Assembly: GCA_022560025.1 (NCBI GenBank)
Contig: JAFISE010000126.1
Coordinates: forward strand, 1-64,000
From: Stagonosporopsis chrysanthemi
Lineage: Eukaryota > Ascomycota > Dothideomycetes > Pleosporales > Didymellaceae
Length of the DNA: 64,000 nt
Reading direction: 5' to 3'
The notes under the pieces: generated by a model
Seen by the model: the letters and a program-made list of their open reading frames with translations, nothing else
Database searches by the model: none
Told to the model about the DNA's origin: nothing
Position numbers and translations under genes: made by a program
In this document: positions 38,981 through 51,500 of the stretch, in pieces
Position numbering within the stretch: the stretch's first letter is position 1
Layout: every line of letters starts with the position of its first letter

Positions 38981-39970
38981 AGCGATTGGTGCCACGATGG
39001 AGAGTATGTAAGATATGCAGATAGATATGGACAGTGGCCGCTGGTGGTTGTGGTGGTAGTGAGAAGCGAAAACTGTAGAGAAAGGTCCACGGTTGGAGGA
39101 GTTATATAGCGGGTGCGCGACTGACGCAACAATAGTTGTAGTGAAAGTGTAGAATAGACCAGGTGCTATTGTCTGCTAGGCAGTCGAAGCCGGTAGTAGG
39201 AAAAGCGTCATCGCGAGGTGAGGGGGAGTGTTGTGGGGGCGGAGGTGCATGCATCATCTGGGGCATGGTGCGAACAGCAATGCAGGAATTACTATGGACA
39301 AGGAACAGGCGTGTAACTTTGTAGACATACTAAATTGGAGAGGACGAGCTTGTGTGGAGATAGTAAGGTAGTAAAGCAGAGAGTGTGAGAAGCGCAACAG
39401 TCGATGGTATACACGATGTTCTCGAGGCAGGTGAATAACAAACCACTGAGAAGCACATATACTCACCAGGTGAACCTTGTTCATAAGCTCATAGCCTATC
39501 CACAAGACCATTGTCACTCGTGAATCTGAGATGTTTGCTATGGGCTCACAAGTTCTTCTCAAATGACCAATGAAGCGCAGTCGAGGCATGAGCAAGCCGT
39601 GTTGTTTGAGCATGCAGAGATTATAAGTGATTTGGGACATGATTTATCCATCGAACGGGCGATGTGGGCGCGTTCATGAGTATGGTTGACGAGAAGTAGT
39701 CGGGAGGCGCACGCAAGACTGTCATGGACGAGGAACGTCAAAAGATTGACGAAGTGATATGACTCTGAACCATCGCTCCTGTAATCCCAAACATAACGTT
39801 TCTTGGTCAATCCAAATCGTGGAAGGATGCGCGTTGATGGAGCGAGGAGGAGCAGTCGATGGTTGTGGATCTGGCTCCTCGGCTGCACCTGCCTCGTCAT
39901 GGTGCAGCTCCTGTGCGTCCAACGGCGGTGCATCAGCAGGCGCGGCGACGACCACGCCCACTACGCGACC
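38981..39970. other. Intergenic, divergent promoters
   Basis: 990 bases between the unrecognised protein gene (minus) and the DENN-type gene (plus). Short ORFs only. Both promoters should lie here. Confidence 0.45.
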
Positions 39971-41682
39971 ATGTCGGCCTCGACACACTCGAGCGCAACC
40001 GACGTTGAAGGCGGGAGCAGCGATGCGCCGCAGGTCGAGGCGCTCTTCTTGATCAAGTTCGACAAGAAAGTCGGGTGGGTTGGGCGAGTACCCTCATGGC
40101 GCAGGCAGCGCTGACGTCTACAGCTACACCATCGCATGGAAGCGCACAGCCGGCGACACCAACCTCGACGGCGTCGAGTACAAGTCGCTGCCGTCGGGCC
40201 TGCACTCGCTTGCGAGCGACCTCGTCTACTTCACGCACGAGGGCTATGCCGGGCTGAGCGCGTTCGCCAGGGGCGATGCCAGCGAGGCGGACCGCAACGC
40301 CAATTTTGTCGCCGTAGGCATCCTGGTGCGGCGAGAGGGCTGGTCCGGCAGGCTGGGCAGAGGGTGGCTGCTGGCAGGCCGGCTGGAGAAGATTGCGGCC
40401 GCGCTGGCCCAGGACGAGACGCTGGCGCCGCTGGACGAGTTCTGGGCCGACCAGACCAGCCGCGCGAGCGCAAAGCACGCCGGCGGCAAGGGCTCCCACC
40501 GCGACCGCGCCATCTCGACTGTCACGGCGGTCCCCAAGGACGAGGAGCGGCTGCCCGAGTACCACCCGGCGCTGGCCATCCTGCAGTACCTCGACCTGTT
40601 TGGCCCGCTGGTCTTCCGCCTGCAGCAGGCCGCCCTGCTCAGGAAGCGCATTCTGTTCGTTGGCAGTCCGCCCGTCAGGACCACGTGCGAGTTTGGTAGG
40701 CCTCTCACGCTGCCCTCGAGCAATGGCCATGCTAACAGCCGCAGTCTACAACCTCTCCGTCCTCTCCAGCATCTCCCCGCGCGACGCCGAGCTCCTTGCA
40801 CCCGGCACCGAAGACCTCCTCCGCCTGCCGTCCCTCTTCTCCATTGGCGTGCACGACATTCCCTATCTTGAGGAGCTGCGCAACCCCAAGGCTGGACACA
40901 CACCGGGCAACGAGGCCGCCGAGGGCTGGGTCGCCTGCACCACCGACGAGATCATTGCGACCAAGCAAAAGCTGTACGACATTGTCGTCGAGATACCACA
41001 CGCCAGCGACGCTCAGCCGCAGCACCGTCACTGGCCAAAACTGCGCACAAGCGAGGGCGACGTCATCAAGGCCAGCCAGCGCGATGTCGCACGCTACAAG
41101 CTGCTGCACCGCGAGCTGTGGAAGCATCGCCAGCAGGCCACCGAGACCTTCCACGACGAAGACGAGCAGAACGAGGACGCAGCACCCCTGATATCTCACG
41201 ACGAAATTGACGCCAAGCGCGCAGACGACGACTTCAACGACGCTTATGACGACACAGCAGTGGAGCCCACCACCTGGTCGCGGCTGGCATACCAGGGCTT
41301 CATGTGGTGGGCGAGCGCTGGCGAGCGCGACGCGTACACGACGGCAGAGCGTGAGCTTGACCGCGAGCTCGTTGGCGATATTTCAGCATACGAGGACTCG
41401 GTCGAGACAGCCGTCATCGCCTACTTCCACCGCCAGTCATCTCTCATCATCAAAGTGCTGGCCCAGCTGATCGAGAGGGAGCACGAGAACGAAGAAAGAG
41501 AGGGTGAGGAGGGCGACGCGCTGTGGATCGACCGCGACGATCTTGGCAGGATGGGCCTCGATACCTGGAGTGAGGCGGACCGTGCATATGTGCAGGAGTT
41601 TGGTAGTCTGTACTTCGACCGGAGAGTCGAGATCAGAGGAAACGAGGTCGACTGCTGCGGCCTGAGAGTTCCGTTACTATAG
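39971..41682 (+). CDS. DENN-type protein (DUF4484; LCHN/DENND11, yeast Anr2-like)
   Basis: Three exons (39971-40074, 40124-40695, 40745-41682) encode 537 residues. The start at 39971 (ACCATGTCG) precedes the typical opening EALFLIKFDKKVGYTIAWKR. The DENN-like core follows: LPSGLHSLASDLVYFTH, NFVAVGILVRR, YHPALAILQYLDLFGPLVFRLQQAALLRKRILFVGSPPV, then the YNLSVLSSIS and FSIGVHDIPYL blocks of the LCHN/Anr2 group. The C-terminal half (residues about 330-537) is the acidic DUF4484 region. DENN proteins act as exchange factors for Rab GTPases or in vesicle traffic; the partner of this subgroup is not established. Both introns are about 50 bases. Confidence 0.8.
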
Positions 41683-42151
41683 GCGCGCCTCAGGGCTGGT
41701 CCCAGGTCAGTAGGCACATGTAGTGTATGTGTACATACAAATCATCTTCCATTAGACCAAGGCGCACCTTGTCAGCTACTCTGCACCATCTTCAAATCAT
41801 ACGACACTCATTTGCTCATGGGCTGTTCCTCGCCGATATCGCAGCGCTGGGCTCGCGGAAGAGCCCCGCATTCTCTGACTTTTGCGCCAATGCGCGCCCC
41901 GCATCGTCATACGCCCTGCACGCATGTCGGCGGCTTTACTCGCACGACGATTTTGTTCGCGATGATTCACAGCTCGTGACTCCTAATTCCAGCGCCTTTC
42001 TTTCCACCTCATCTTGCCCTCTGTATACCCCCCCTTTCCCCCGATAAACCCCAATCACCACTTGACTGTGACTGATTGATCCAACTGCCACTACTCACCC
42101 ATCACGCAATTGAGTGCGCCAATTGGCTGTTGAAACACACACAAAGCAAAG
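41683..42151. promoter_or_regulatory. Intergenic, LEU4 promoter and leader
   Basis: About 470 bases with pyrimidine-rich stretches (for example near 42000-42045), typical of a fungal promoter and leader. No Leu3-type CCGGNNCCGG site was found. Confidence 0.4.
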
Positions 42152-43970
42152 ATGCCTATGCTCGCGGAACCGTGGAAGAAGTACAAGGCGTTCAAGCCGC
42201 TGAACCTCCCAGACAGGCAATGGCCTAGCAAGACCATTGAGAAGCCGCCCAGGTGGCTGTCGACAGACTTGCGCGACGGCAACCAGAGCCTGGTCGACCC
42301 AATGGTCTGTTGAACTGTATGTGGTCGAGTTGTGCCATTCTGACGCTTCACAGGACGGCGAGCAGAAGTGGATGTATTTCCAGATGCTTACAAGACTCGG
42401 CTACAAGGAAATCGAGGTCTCGTTCCCCTCCGCCTCGCAGACCGACTTCGACTTCACACAGCGCCTCGTCCAGACTCCCGGTATAGTACCCGACGATGTC
42501 TGGCTGCAGGTTCTGTCGCCGTGCCGCAAAGAGCTCATCCGCCGCACCGTCGACTCCCTCAAGGGCGCAAAGAAGGCCATTCTCCACCTGTACCTCGCGA
42601 CCAGCCCGTGCTTCCAGCAGATCGTCTTCAACATGAACGACGCAGAGACAATCGCTCTTGCCGTCGAGTGCACAAAATACGCGCGGTCCATCACAAAAGA
42701 TGACCCAGAGCAGGCTGGCACCCAGTGGCATTACGAGTTCAGCCCCGAGACCTTCTCGGACTCGAAACCTGAATTTGCGCTGGAGGTCTGCGAGGCTGTC
42801 AAGGCGGCGTGGGAGCCCACAGTCGAGGACCCCATCATCTTCAACCTGCCCGCCACAGTCGAGATGGCCACACCCAACGTTTACGCCGATCAGATTGAGT
42901 TCTTCTGCAGGAATATCTCCGAGCGCGAGAAGATCTCCGTCTCTCTGCACCCCCACAACGACCGTGGCTGCGCCGTCGCAGCAGCAGAGCTTGCACAGAT
43001 GGCTGGTGCAGACCGTGTAGAGGGCACCCTATTCGGCAACGGCGAGCGCACTGGAAACGTTGATCTCGTCACCCTCGGTCTGAATTTGTACACACAGGGC
43101 ATCCACCCCAAGATCGATTTCTCCGACTTGAAGTCCATCATTGACATGGTCGAGACCTGCAACAAGATTCCCATCCACCCGCGTGCGCCGTACGGCGGTC
43201 AGCTTGTCGTGTGTGCTTTCTCCGGCTCGCATCAAGATGCCATCAAGAAGGGCTTCCAGAAGCGCAAGCAAGAGGGCGCAACCAACGAGTCGTACTGGCA
43301 GATTCCCTACCTCCCCCTCGATCCGCAGGACATTGGCCGCACATACGAAGCCATTATCCGCGTCAACTCACAATCCGGCAAGGGCGGCGTGGCCTGGATC
43401 ATCCAGCGACAGCTGGAACTCGACCTTCCCCGTGGTCTTCAAATCGCCTTTTCCAAGGTCGTACAAAAGGAGACGGATAATTTGGGCCGCGAGCTGCTGC
43501 CTACCGAGATCACCAAGCTGTTCGAAGAGGCCTACCACCTCAAGCGCAATCCGCGCTTCGGTCTGATCGACTACGACATCTTAGCCGACCGGTCCAAGAC
43601 GCCCGAGCCCCCGCAGGAAGGCAAGACGAACAAAACCTCCAACCTGCGCCGTATTTTCCGCGGCGTGCTTGAGATCGACGGCCAGGAGCACAAGATCCAG
43701 GGCAGCGGCAACGGGGCCATTTCGTCGCTCGCCGACGCCCTGCGCGGCCTGGGCATCGAGCTCGACGTCGTCGATTACAACGAGCACACGATCGGCACGA
43801 ACAAGGACGCCAAGGCCGCGACATACATAGGGTGTGTGGTCGCGGGTGGCTCGCAGAAGGTGTGGGGCGTGGGCATCCACCACGACGTGGTGCAGGCGTC
43901 GCTGATAGCGCTGCTGAGCGCGGCTAGCTCGGTATGGGTGCACGACCAAGAGAGCATTTGGCGCACGTAA
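42152..43970 (+). CDS. LEU4: 2-isopropylmalate synthase
   Basis: Two exons (42152-42304, 42354-43970) give 589 residues. The enzyme condenses acetyl-CoA with 2-oxoisovalerate in the first committed step of leucine synthesis. The HMGL-like barrel begins with STDLRDGNQSL, which supplies a metal-binding Asp. The metal-binding HPHNDRG and the flexible GTLFGNGERTGNVD loop follow. The C-terminal LeuA dimerisation/allosteric domain (from about 460) includes SSLADALRGLGIELDVVDYNEH and TYIGCVVAGG. No clear mitochondrial presequence is visible on this start, which matches the fungal LeuA type 2 form of about 560-620 residues. Leucine feedback inhibition through the last domain is usual. Confidence 0.93.
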
Positions 43971-44378
43971 AACATTTTTTTCTAATCAGAATGCCAGTTT
44001 TTGTCTTCGAGACCCAGTACCCCGATTCCGTTCCGTCCTAAGCGATCTGACACCCTGGAGGTCAGCAGTCCCCTGAGAAATGGGGAGAGTGCGCAGAATG
44101 CGCAGAGTGGGAATGTCGTGGATAAGTTGGAGGCCATGGTTAGTGGGGAGCAGGCGGATGTGAAGAGCGGTGGTGTTTGAGTGCATGTCAAGAGTTTCAC
44201 GTGAGTTTGTTCGACAATCACATTTGCATTGCAGTGGGCTGGGGGCTTGGTGTTTAAAAGTTGCCTTGTAGGTTGATCAAACCACACATCGTTCCATCCT
44301 CCTCTCACAATCTTCTCTTTCCCACACAGAGGAACCTCGTTTCTTGAAAAGAATCTGCAGTATATAACAAAACCCAAG

Positions 44379-44978
44379 ATGTCTTCATCCATCCGTCATC
44401 CCACCATGATCGCTACGCTGGAATGCTACAAAGACCTCCTCCGTCGGACCCGGGTAACTCGAGATCCACAGCCCAGTCCTACGGCCACATTCGACACCGG
44501 TCGCTCGCCCTACCGCTCCTGCTCCATTCAAAACGGCCTGATGGACGTCCGCCAGTCCGCACAACGAACATGCTACGCAGCCACCCAACCCCCACCCGCA
44601 CTACCACCCGCTCTTTGCACCTCTCCACCAATTCTTCCTCCAATGCCCTCTGATCCTCCCCGAATCACTTTTTATGCCCTCCCACACCCAGTTGCCAATA
44701 CACGCACGCCTAGCTGCTCTCCCATACTTTCTACTGACAGATCTGCCAGCTCGGCACCCGCCTCCTTCACTTCCACAGGACCCCGCTTCCCCTTTTTCTC
44801 TCTCTTCTTTTCCTTCTCAAACGTGATGACTGCCCCTTGCCCAAGCGGTCATGTTTGGATATGTGGGATGCAGCGGCGGGATGGGCGAGGATATCGGGAA
44901 AGGTGCGAAATGACGGGGGACAAGGGGATGAGGAAATGTGGAAGAGGGATTCGAGGCGAAAGGGGAGGGGGACGGTAA
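44379..44978 (+). CDS. Possible orphan ORF
   Basis: Intronless ORF of 199 codons with a decent start context (CCCAAGATGTC) and a promoter-like pyrimidine-rich region upstream. The product is Pro/Ser/Thr/Arg-rich with no domain. It may be a non-coding transcript or chance ORF. It is the only candidate between LEU4 and the O-methyltransferase; the surrounding stretches 43971-44378 and 44979-45191 show nothing else. Confidence 0.25.
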   Translation: MSSSIRHPTMIATLECYKDLLRRTRVTRDPQPSPTATFDTGRSPYRSCSIQNGLMDVRQSAQRTCYAATQPPPALPPALCTSPPILPPMPSDPPRITFYALPHPVANTRTPSCSPILSTDRSASSAPASFTSTGPRFPFFSLFFSFSNVMTAPCPSGHVWICGMQRRDGRGYRERCEMTGDKGMRKCGRGIRGERGGGR

Positions 44979-45191
44979 CCCAGAGGGCTGATTTGGGTTG
45001 GTGAAGCTGATGTTGGAGGCCAGCAGGATATGCATAGGGGATACGTATAGAAATGACTACGATGACTTCTGTCTGCTGTTCCAGTCAATTTACGCTAGTT
45101 TGGATCCTGATTAGATGCCTGCTTGGTGCTGTTTCATTGCGAGAAGGGCGCGTTCGAGAGGAGCCTGGATATCTGCTTGCGAATGCGTCTG

Positions 45192-46546
45192 TCACCGCCA
45201 CTGATCCTGATATCTCCTTTTCGCAATGATAACACTATCATCAAATTTCGTAAACTTCCGTATCTCCACAATCTCCAGCCCTGCCTGATCAATGATCCAC
45301 CGCCAATGCTTCTCCCTCCTCTCCTGCGCGTCAAACATCGCCTTCATCGCCAGGCTGAGCGCGGCCGTGTAGTCGACGCCAGGAGCGATGGCATCGGGCT
45401 TCTCGTCTGGCAGAGTTTTGTCGTCAATGTAGATCCTGCTGTTAGGGTTGTCCAGAAGCGCCGGCAGATGCATTTGCAGGATCTGGATGCACGTGGTATC
45501 GTCGAAGTTGTGCAGGACCTGACGGAAGTAGTATGCTCGCGCATCTGCATACGTTAGTGCTGCAGTCATGACGCACGTAAGATGGAAGCAGACTTACTGT
45601 GTACTGGTTGCTCAGTCAGAAAGTCATGCGCCATCAGTTCCATACCCTCGACCTTGAGTGCTTTTTCGAGCACCGCAGGCCGTTCTTGGAGGACGATGCG
45701 GCCCGTGAGGTTTGGAAAGGCTTTCTTTAGAGCAGCGCACTGCGAGCCATTTCCACCTCCGACATCAACAAACACGACGTCTTCGGGTCTGGTACCGTGT
45801 GCAACCTCGGTCTCGAAAGAAATTGCGTCTAGCCAGGTTGGGAGCATGGCGAACTGTGCCTCCATGAATCGGTGGAAAGCGCCCTGCTGGATGGGATGCG
45901 TCTCCATCCACGTGTAGAAGTCCTCCTCGCTGTGCTGCCCGATCTTGAAGGCCGTCTTACTTCCTTGAGGGTCGCCAATCACTTTGTTCAGTGCAATGAA
46001 GGCTGGAGCACAGTTGTCATGACTGTACGGGGTCAGTGAACGTTTTGGATAGCTTGTCGAGCGACTGACAAGTGAGTAACAGCATCGTTAAACAGTGGTA
46101 AGAGAAGCATATGTGTCAGGGGTGTGGCTTTGTAGAGTCCCGGGCTTGCTTCAACGGCCATGTCCTGGGTGCACAGATAGTCAAGCACAGATTCGAGAAT
46201 TGCCTTAGGCAACCCCGTCGTCTGCGCGATGTTCTCCAGATGGGCCCCCTCATCGCTATTCGCGAGAGCGCTAAATATGCCACGATCCTGTCCTATTCGT
46301 GCGGTGACAAGCGGGAGAGGCTAGGGGTGGGTCAGTGGTCGCAGGTGTTACAGTGCCGCAACAGCCACTCACGCCATACACCAAACGCTGCATGGTTTCG
46401 AAAGGCTCCTCCACCGCTGCCGTAGCCCTGAATGCCAGCTTCTGGAAGTCACGTTTTTGTGCATCGTCCTGAAAGTAGGAGCTAGGATCGGCAGCCAGGA
46501 GCTGCAGCTGCTCGATTAGAGTCCGCGGATCGGCTTGCGACGTCAT
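45192..46546 (-). CDS. SAM-dependent O-methyltransferase
   Basis: Four exons (46546-46373, 46320-46070, 46022-45598, 45544-45192) encode 400 residues, the usual size for fungal secondary-metabolite O-methyltransferases. An N-terminal winged-helix dimerisation region (AHLENIAQTTGLPKAILESVLDYL) precedes the catalytic Methyltransf_2 domain. The SAM motif VFVDVGGGNGSQ, the acidic turn after it, VLQERPAV, and the ARAYYFRQVLHNFDD block holding the catalytic His are all present. The enzyme would methylate a phenolic hydroxyl on a polyketide or similar compound. No polyketide synthase or other backbone gene is in the window. It is divergent from a rhodopsin-domain membrane protein. Confidence 0.88.
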
Positions 46547-46959
46547 GTTCGAGGTTGTACAGGGTCGTGATTTGGCAATCAGTCGGTTGGTGCAGCTCAA
46601 GAGGTGGGGATTACTTGAAATAGGAACGTGGGAGGCCCCAGTAGTGTCATCGCTCCAAGAAGGAAAGCGCGCCCTGCAGCGAGACCAACTAGGCTGCTTC
46701 GACCCGTTCTGCAATCCTTCGCGTGCTCCCAAGTCCCGTGCCATGCGTGTACCGACGACCAGGGCGAATTAAAAGGCGGATTCGTGCACTCCTACGCGCA
46801 ATGGCTGCTCCTCCTCTTCCGCTGATGCTTGTGATTTACCGTGTCCACGGAACAGCGCTTGTACTGCAATGCAAACGTGAAAATCGCCCCAGAGCGCAAC
46901 TCCTGCTGCTCTGACCGTCTTCATGGTGGTCTAGGCTGCGCTTCCCTGTTCGATTGTAG
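46547..46959. promoter_or_regulatory. Divergent promoter region
   Basis: 413 bases between the O-methyltransferase and the rhodopsin-domain gene. No palindromic operator was recognised. Confidence 0.35.
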
Positions 46960-48119
46960 ATGGATACTCGCAGTCCGCGGTTTGGCCCAATTCCCGATCG
47001 AGGGCCCGCACTCATTGTCATGATGTGGACGCTCACGGTCCTATCTTTGCTTACCCTCGTTCTTCGCTTGGTCTTCCGTGCGCGCAAGAAGCAGATCGGA
47101 TGGGAGGACATATTTATGGGTACAACTTGGGTATGCTGAGCTTGAACACTGTTGGGAGGATGCTGATAAACCCGAGCTGTGTTTCGTAGGCTGGTCCTCG
47201 GTATTGACATTATACGCGAACCGCGGAGGATGTCAGCACATCTGGGATGTGCAAGAGCGCGGAATCGACAACCTTGCGAGAGTAATTTTGTTGAACTGGA
47301 CGTCTCAAATATTCGGCATAGTTGGTGTTGCGACGGGCAAAATCTCAATCTCGGCAATGCTTCTGCACATTATGCGAGACGGCGGATGGAAGTGGCAGCG
47401 CATCTATCTCTGGACCGTCACTATCGTCTTGACGAGCTGCGTGGCAATCTCTTGCTCGCTGCTCACCTTCCTGCAGTGCCAGCCACCAAGTCGCTTGTGG
47501 GACACGCGGATTGAGGGCACCTGCATAGACCCCAAGGTCATGGCGGCTTACGGGATCTTCACTGGGTGTAAGTCAACCACCCAGTGGACGCCCTCTGAGT
47601 AGAGCTCACACAATAACAGCGTTCTTTACCTTCGCTGATGCCAGTCTTGCGATCATACCTCTTAGCGTCTTTTCGAGACTCCGTATCAGCATGCTTCAGC
47701 GTATTCAGCTATCCATCGTCTTCGGTCTGAACATCTTGACCTCGATATGCTCCGGCATCAAGACCCAATACCTCGCTGAGCTTAGCAATCGCACCGATCA
47801 GACGTGGGCAACATACGACATTTTCGCATGGGTCACAGCTGAGCTGTTCCTGCTGATTGTGTGCGGTACGGTACCCACTCTGTACCCTCTGTTACGCGGT
47901 ATACAGGCGCTCCTGGCCTTAATCAGGAGCAACGTGGGGCGGCACTCATCCTCAAGTGAGGAGACATCGAAGCAACCCGATGACATCTTGACTGTGGGGC
48001 AGCTCAGAATGCGTATGAGGAGGGAGTCGACGATGTTGCCATCGGACGAGAGCCGGACTGAGGCCCAGCCGAACGACGATAACCGCGAGTGGCGGATCCG
48101 GACGAGAGCACAGCAGTGA
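46960..48119 (+). CDS. Fungal rhodopsin-domain (SAT4/Pth11-like) membrane protein
   Basis: Three exons (46960-47119, 47190-47567, 47620-48119) give 345 residues. Seven membrane helices are likely. Typical family features are VLRLVFRARKKQIGWEDIFM at helix 1-2, GGCQHIWDV in the second loop, LLHIM after helix 3, FLQCQPPSRLWD with its conserved Cys, GTCID, then FFTFADASLAIIPLSVFSRL and LNILTSICSGIKTQYL. The C-terminal tail of about 80 residues is hydrophilic. No CFEM domain precedes it, so it belongs with SAT4-type rather than full Pth11 receptors. It is probably a plasma-membrane protein; the family includes receptor-like proteins and many secondary-metabolite cluster members of unknown role. 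Confidence 0.82.
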
Positions 48120-48583
48120 ACGCTGGAAGATTGAGGCGCACATTCGAGAAAGACTATCAATGCCAGGATAAGTGGTCTCGCAAACCCTGGATGATTCGGA
48201 GAAGGCATCTCCAGCGAGCGCATGGTGATGATACTATGCCCGATGCGTAGCGAGCACATATCATGGCATAATTAGATACACTACTCGGAATCGTTTGAGA
48301 TGAAAATGCATCGCACATGTTGTTGACTGCAACATATAAGGGGGAAAGGGTGAGGGGAGAACATAGAGCTGTAAAAGAACGGCGGACGTGATGTAAATCC
48401 GCAGACGCTAGAAGTAGCGCACCAAGTCGACCGTCCAGTCACAAGGCTTTGAGCGCCTCCTTGCTTCACGCTCGATCGCACGCTCAGAAGATGCATAGAT
48501 GAACAAATATCTAAATTGGGTTATGAATCCTGGCGTCAACGATATACGCCTGCAAATGCAACAAATCAACTACTGCTTTTAGT
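48120..48583. other. Intergenic between two 3' ends
   Basis: About 460 bases between the convergent rhodopsin-domain and UTP10 genes. Nothing further was seen. Confidence 0.5.
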
Positions 48584-51500
48584 CTACTGCAACATACCCT
48601 CGAGATCCTCTCCCAGAATCTCCTCCACAGACGTGATCCACCTCTGTGTCTCCCGCTCCACCATCTCATCGTCGTCTTCTCTGAGCTCGCTGATGAATGG
48701 CAACATCTCCGGAAGCAGACCTAGCCACTCTTCGCCCAGCCTCTTGGTCAGGCTCTGCTCGCACAGCACCGTCGCAAGTCGTGTGTGCGCTTCCTCATCG
48801 CGCATGCTCTTGAGCAGTACGGCGTTCATCTCGCGGTGATTGTCGAGGGAGGATGAAGAAGCGGCAGCCAGCTCGGTAATGGTTGGAATGACGTCTGATG
48901 TGATGTCCTCAGCTACGGTGATGGTGAGAAGCTTGAGCAGTGGCCTCATGATAACACCATAGTGAGAGGGAGCTTGCCAGAAGCCGTCCTGATCGTGCTG
49001 GAAGGTCTTCTGTAGTGCTGAGAGCACCACGCTGCGCAGCTGTGAGCTTGCGTCTTCGCCAACAAGCCGGTTGAGCAGTTTGGCAACATGATCGAGAATG
49101 TAGCTTGAGTAAGTTGTGACAATGGACTGGCGATGTTAGCTATGTGAACATGACAAATGACGATTAGAGCATACCTTGAACTTATCGAAGAAGGCGGCGA
49201 GGAAGCGGTAGAATGTGATGGCACGCTCAGGCTTCGTGCTGACTGGACCTTCCTGGTCGACGAGCTGTACGAAGAATGGGCGGAAGGTAGCATCGTTAAG
49301 CTTCAGTACCATCGCGACCACCGACTCGACAAGAGTGCTCTCAAGCTGCTCGATCTCTTCCTCGTCGAACTCGGCATCTTCCTGTGAGCTAATTGCCGCT
49401 CGCAAATTGAAGCTCGATAAAACCAGGGTGAAGAGTGCAGAGCTGGACTTGATGAGCTTGGCCTTCGTCTGAACGTCAATTGTGGAGCGAAGAAGCTCGA
49501 GGTGCTCTAGCGATGCATCGAAGCCCTCAGAAACAGCGTGTGACCATGTAGACTGGATGGCAGCGAAGACCTCCTGTGCGCCAAGGTGCTCGGACACGCT
49601 CTGATAGAAAGCGCGGCGGCTCTCGTCGCAAGCATCTTCAAGACTAGCAGCAGCAGATCTGTGCGATAATTGCAGAGCGGTATTGAGATAATCGCGCGAG
49701 AACATGTAGCCGAGTCTCTCAACAATGTCCGAGATAAGCGTGTACACTGCGTTGTGCAAACCAACGTTCTCCTCGTCGATAGCCTTGGAGAGGTAGTCGA
49801 ACGCGACAGGCAGTACACTTGGTAGGAAAGAGATAAACTCATCCTCCAAGACATCCACAATCGAAGTCAGACACAACAAAGAGAGGACACGGACTCTGTC
49901 ATCGTTGTGTGATAACGACTGTGGGCCAGCAATGGTTTGTGCAACTGAAGCGACAGCAGACGAATCCCTCTTGCCGAAGCGTTCCACTATGCTGTCGATA
50001 CAGCTGACAGAGATGATCTTCGCGTCCAGGGACTTGGACTGTTGCAGGACATTTTCGACACTAGGCAAGAAGGAGACCAAAGCTTGTACAGATTGACGAT
50101 CGTTCTGAACGACTGAAGCGGCGCGCGCCTGGACAGACTTGATAGCTGCAACTTGCACTTGGACATCTGCTTTGGCGAGGAGCAACTCGGCTGATTTGAT
50201 AAGCTCAGCAGATGGGAGAAGATCCAAAGTTCGAGCAAGCACACGACTACAGCCCTCGTAGAGCTTAGGTGTTGATGTGACTTGCTTCGAGATCTGTATG
50301 GTAACCTCGACAATGCTGGCAAAGATATCACGAGGCTTGCTGTTATCAGATTTGCGTCTAAACGCCTTGCTGACGTGTGCGCGAAGTCTTTCATCCGCGG
50401 CGAGGTCTGCAAGACACGAAAGCAAGTTCTGGATAGCAGACTCCACCTCAACAGGCTTCTTTTCGTTCAGGCCAAACAGTGTATCCGAGACCTTGCGCTT
50501 AGGTCCAGCGGCATCTGCCACCAAGTCGAGATAGCCCTTGATAGCGTCGAACGTATGGATGGGTTCGAAGACGAGCAGGAGCTCGGTCGAGAATCTACGC
50601 TGTGTCTTCGTGTTGTGGTAACGGTCAGCAAGTAGGGCGATGATAGCGGACAGAGAGTCTTCAGGACCGAGGGTGCGGGCAAGCTCAGAGAATAGCTTGA
50701 GTCTGCGGTGCAGCGGAATGTGCTCGAAGGCCGCAGTGAAGCTCAACAGCAAGTCTGACACTCCGGTCAGGAAATTCTTGTGCTTTGCGCGTAGAGAAGC
50801 AGCTAACTGCGGCACGACACGCGAAATAGTCTTGTCAACGACCTGAGCTGAGTAGTCGTCTTGCTGGCGAAGTAGAGTTGAGCCGATGAAAGTAAAGATG
50901 GGCATCAAATTGTGGAGAATCAGATCCGGGACCCATGTCGCGAGGTTGGAAATCAACAGAAGGGCGCTGTTCTGCACTTGTGGGCTCGTAGAGTGTCGGA
51001 TGGCGTCAATAAGCAGATCAGCGCGGACTGCGGTCTGGTACTCGGTCGTCTCGGGGTGCTCCTTGAAGAAGTTCACCATGGGTGTGAGTGCACCAAGGAT
51101 CATGCTCTGCAGATAGACCAGCTCGGAACCAGACTGTTGCTTGAGAGGCTGGAGATCGCCAAAGATGTTGAACAGACTTCTGAAAAGCTCCGGGTGCGAG
51201 CCGGGGTTGGAACCTTCGATCAACTCTAGCACCAGGGTAAGACGCCGCAGCAAGCGTTGGAGCTCGTCTGCCGATGAGACGTCTACTCGGGCCATCTCGT
51301 TACGGCTTGTCCGTCTCCTCTTCTTGGTGGGCGGTCCTTCAGGCATCTGCAATGCTGAAGGAACGCTGTCGAGGAACGTGATGAGTGTGGTAGAGTCGAG
51401 TTTAACGTTGCGTAAAGTGTCGAGGGCGCGCTCCCGGCAAAGCTGGTCGAAAAGTTCAGTGCTCTCATTGAGCGACAAGTCCAGCAGAGTCGGAGCCAAT

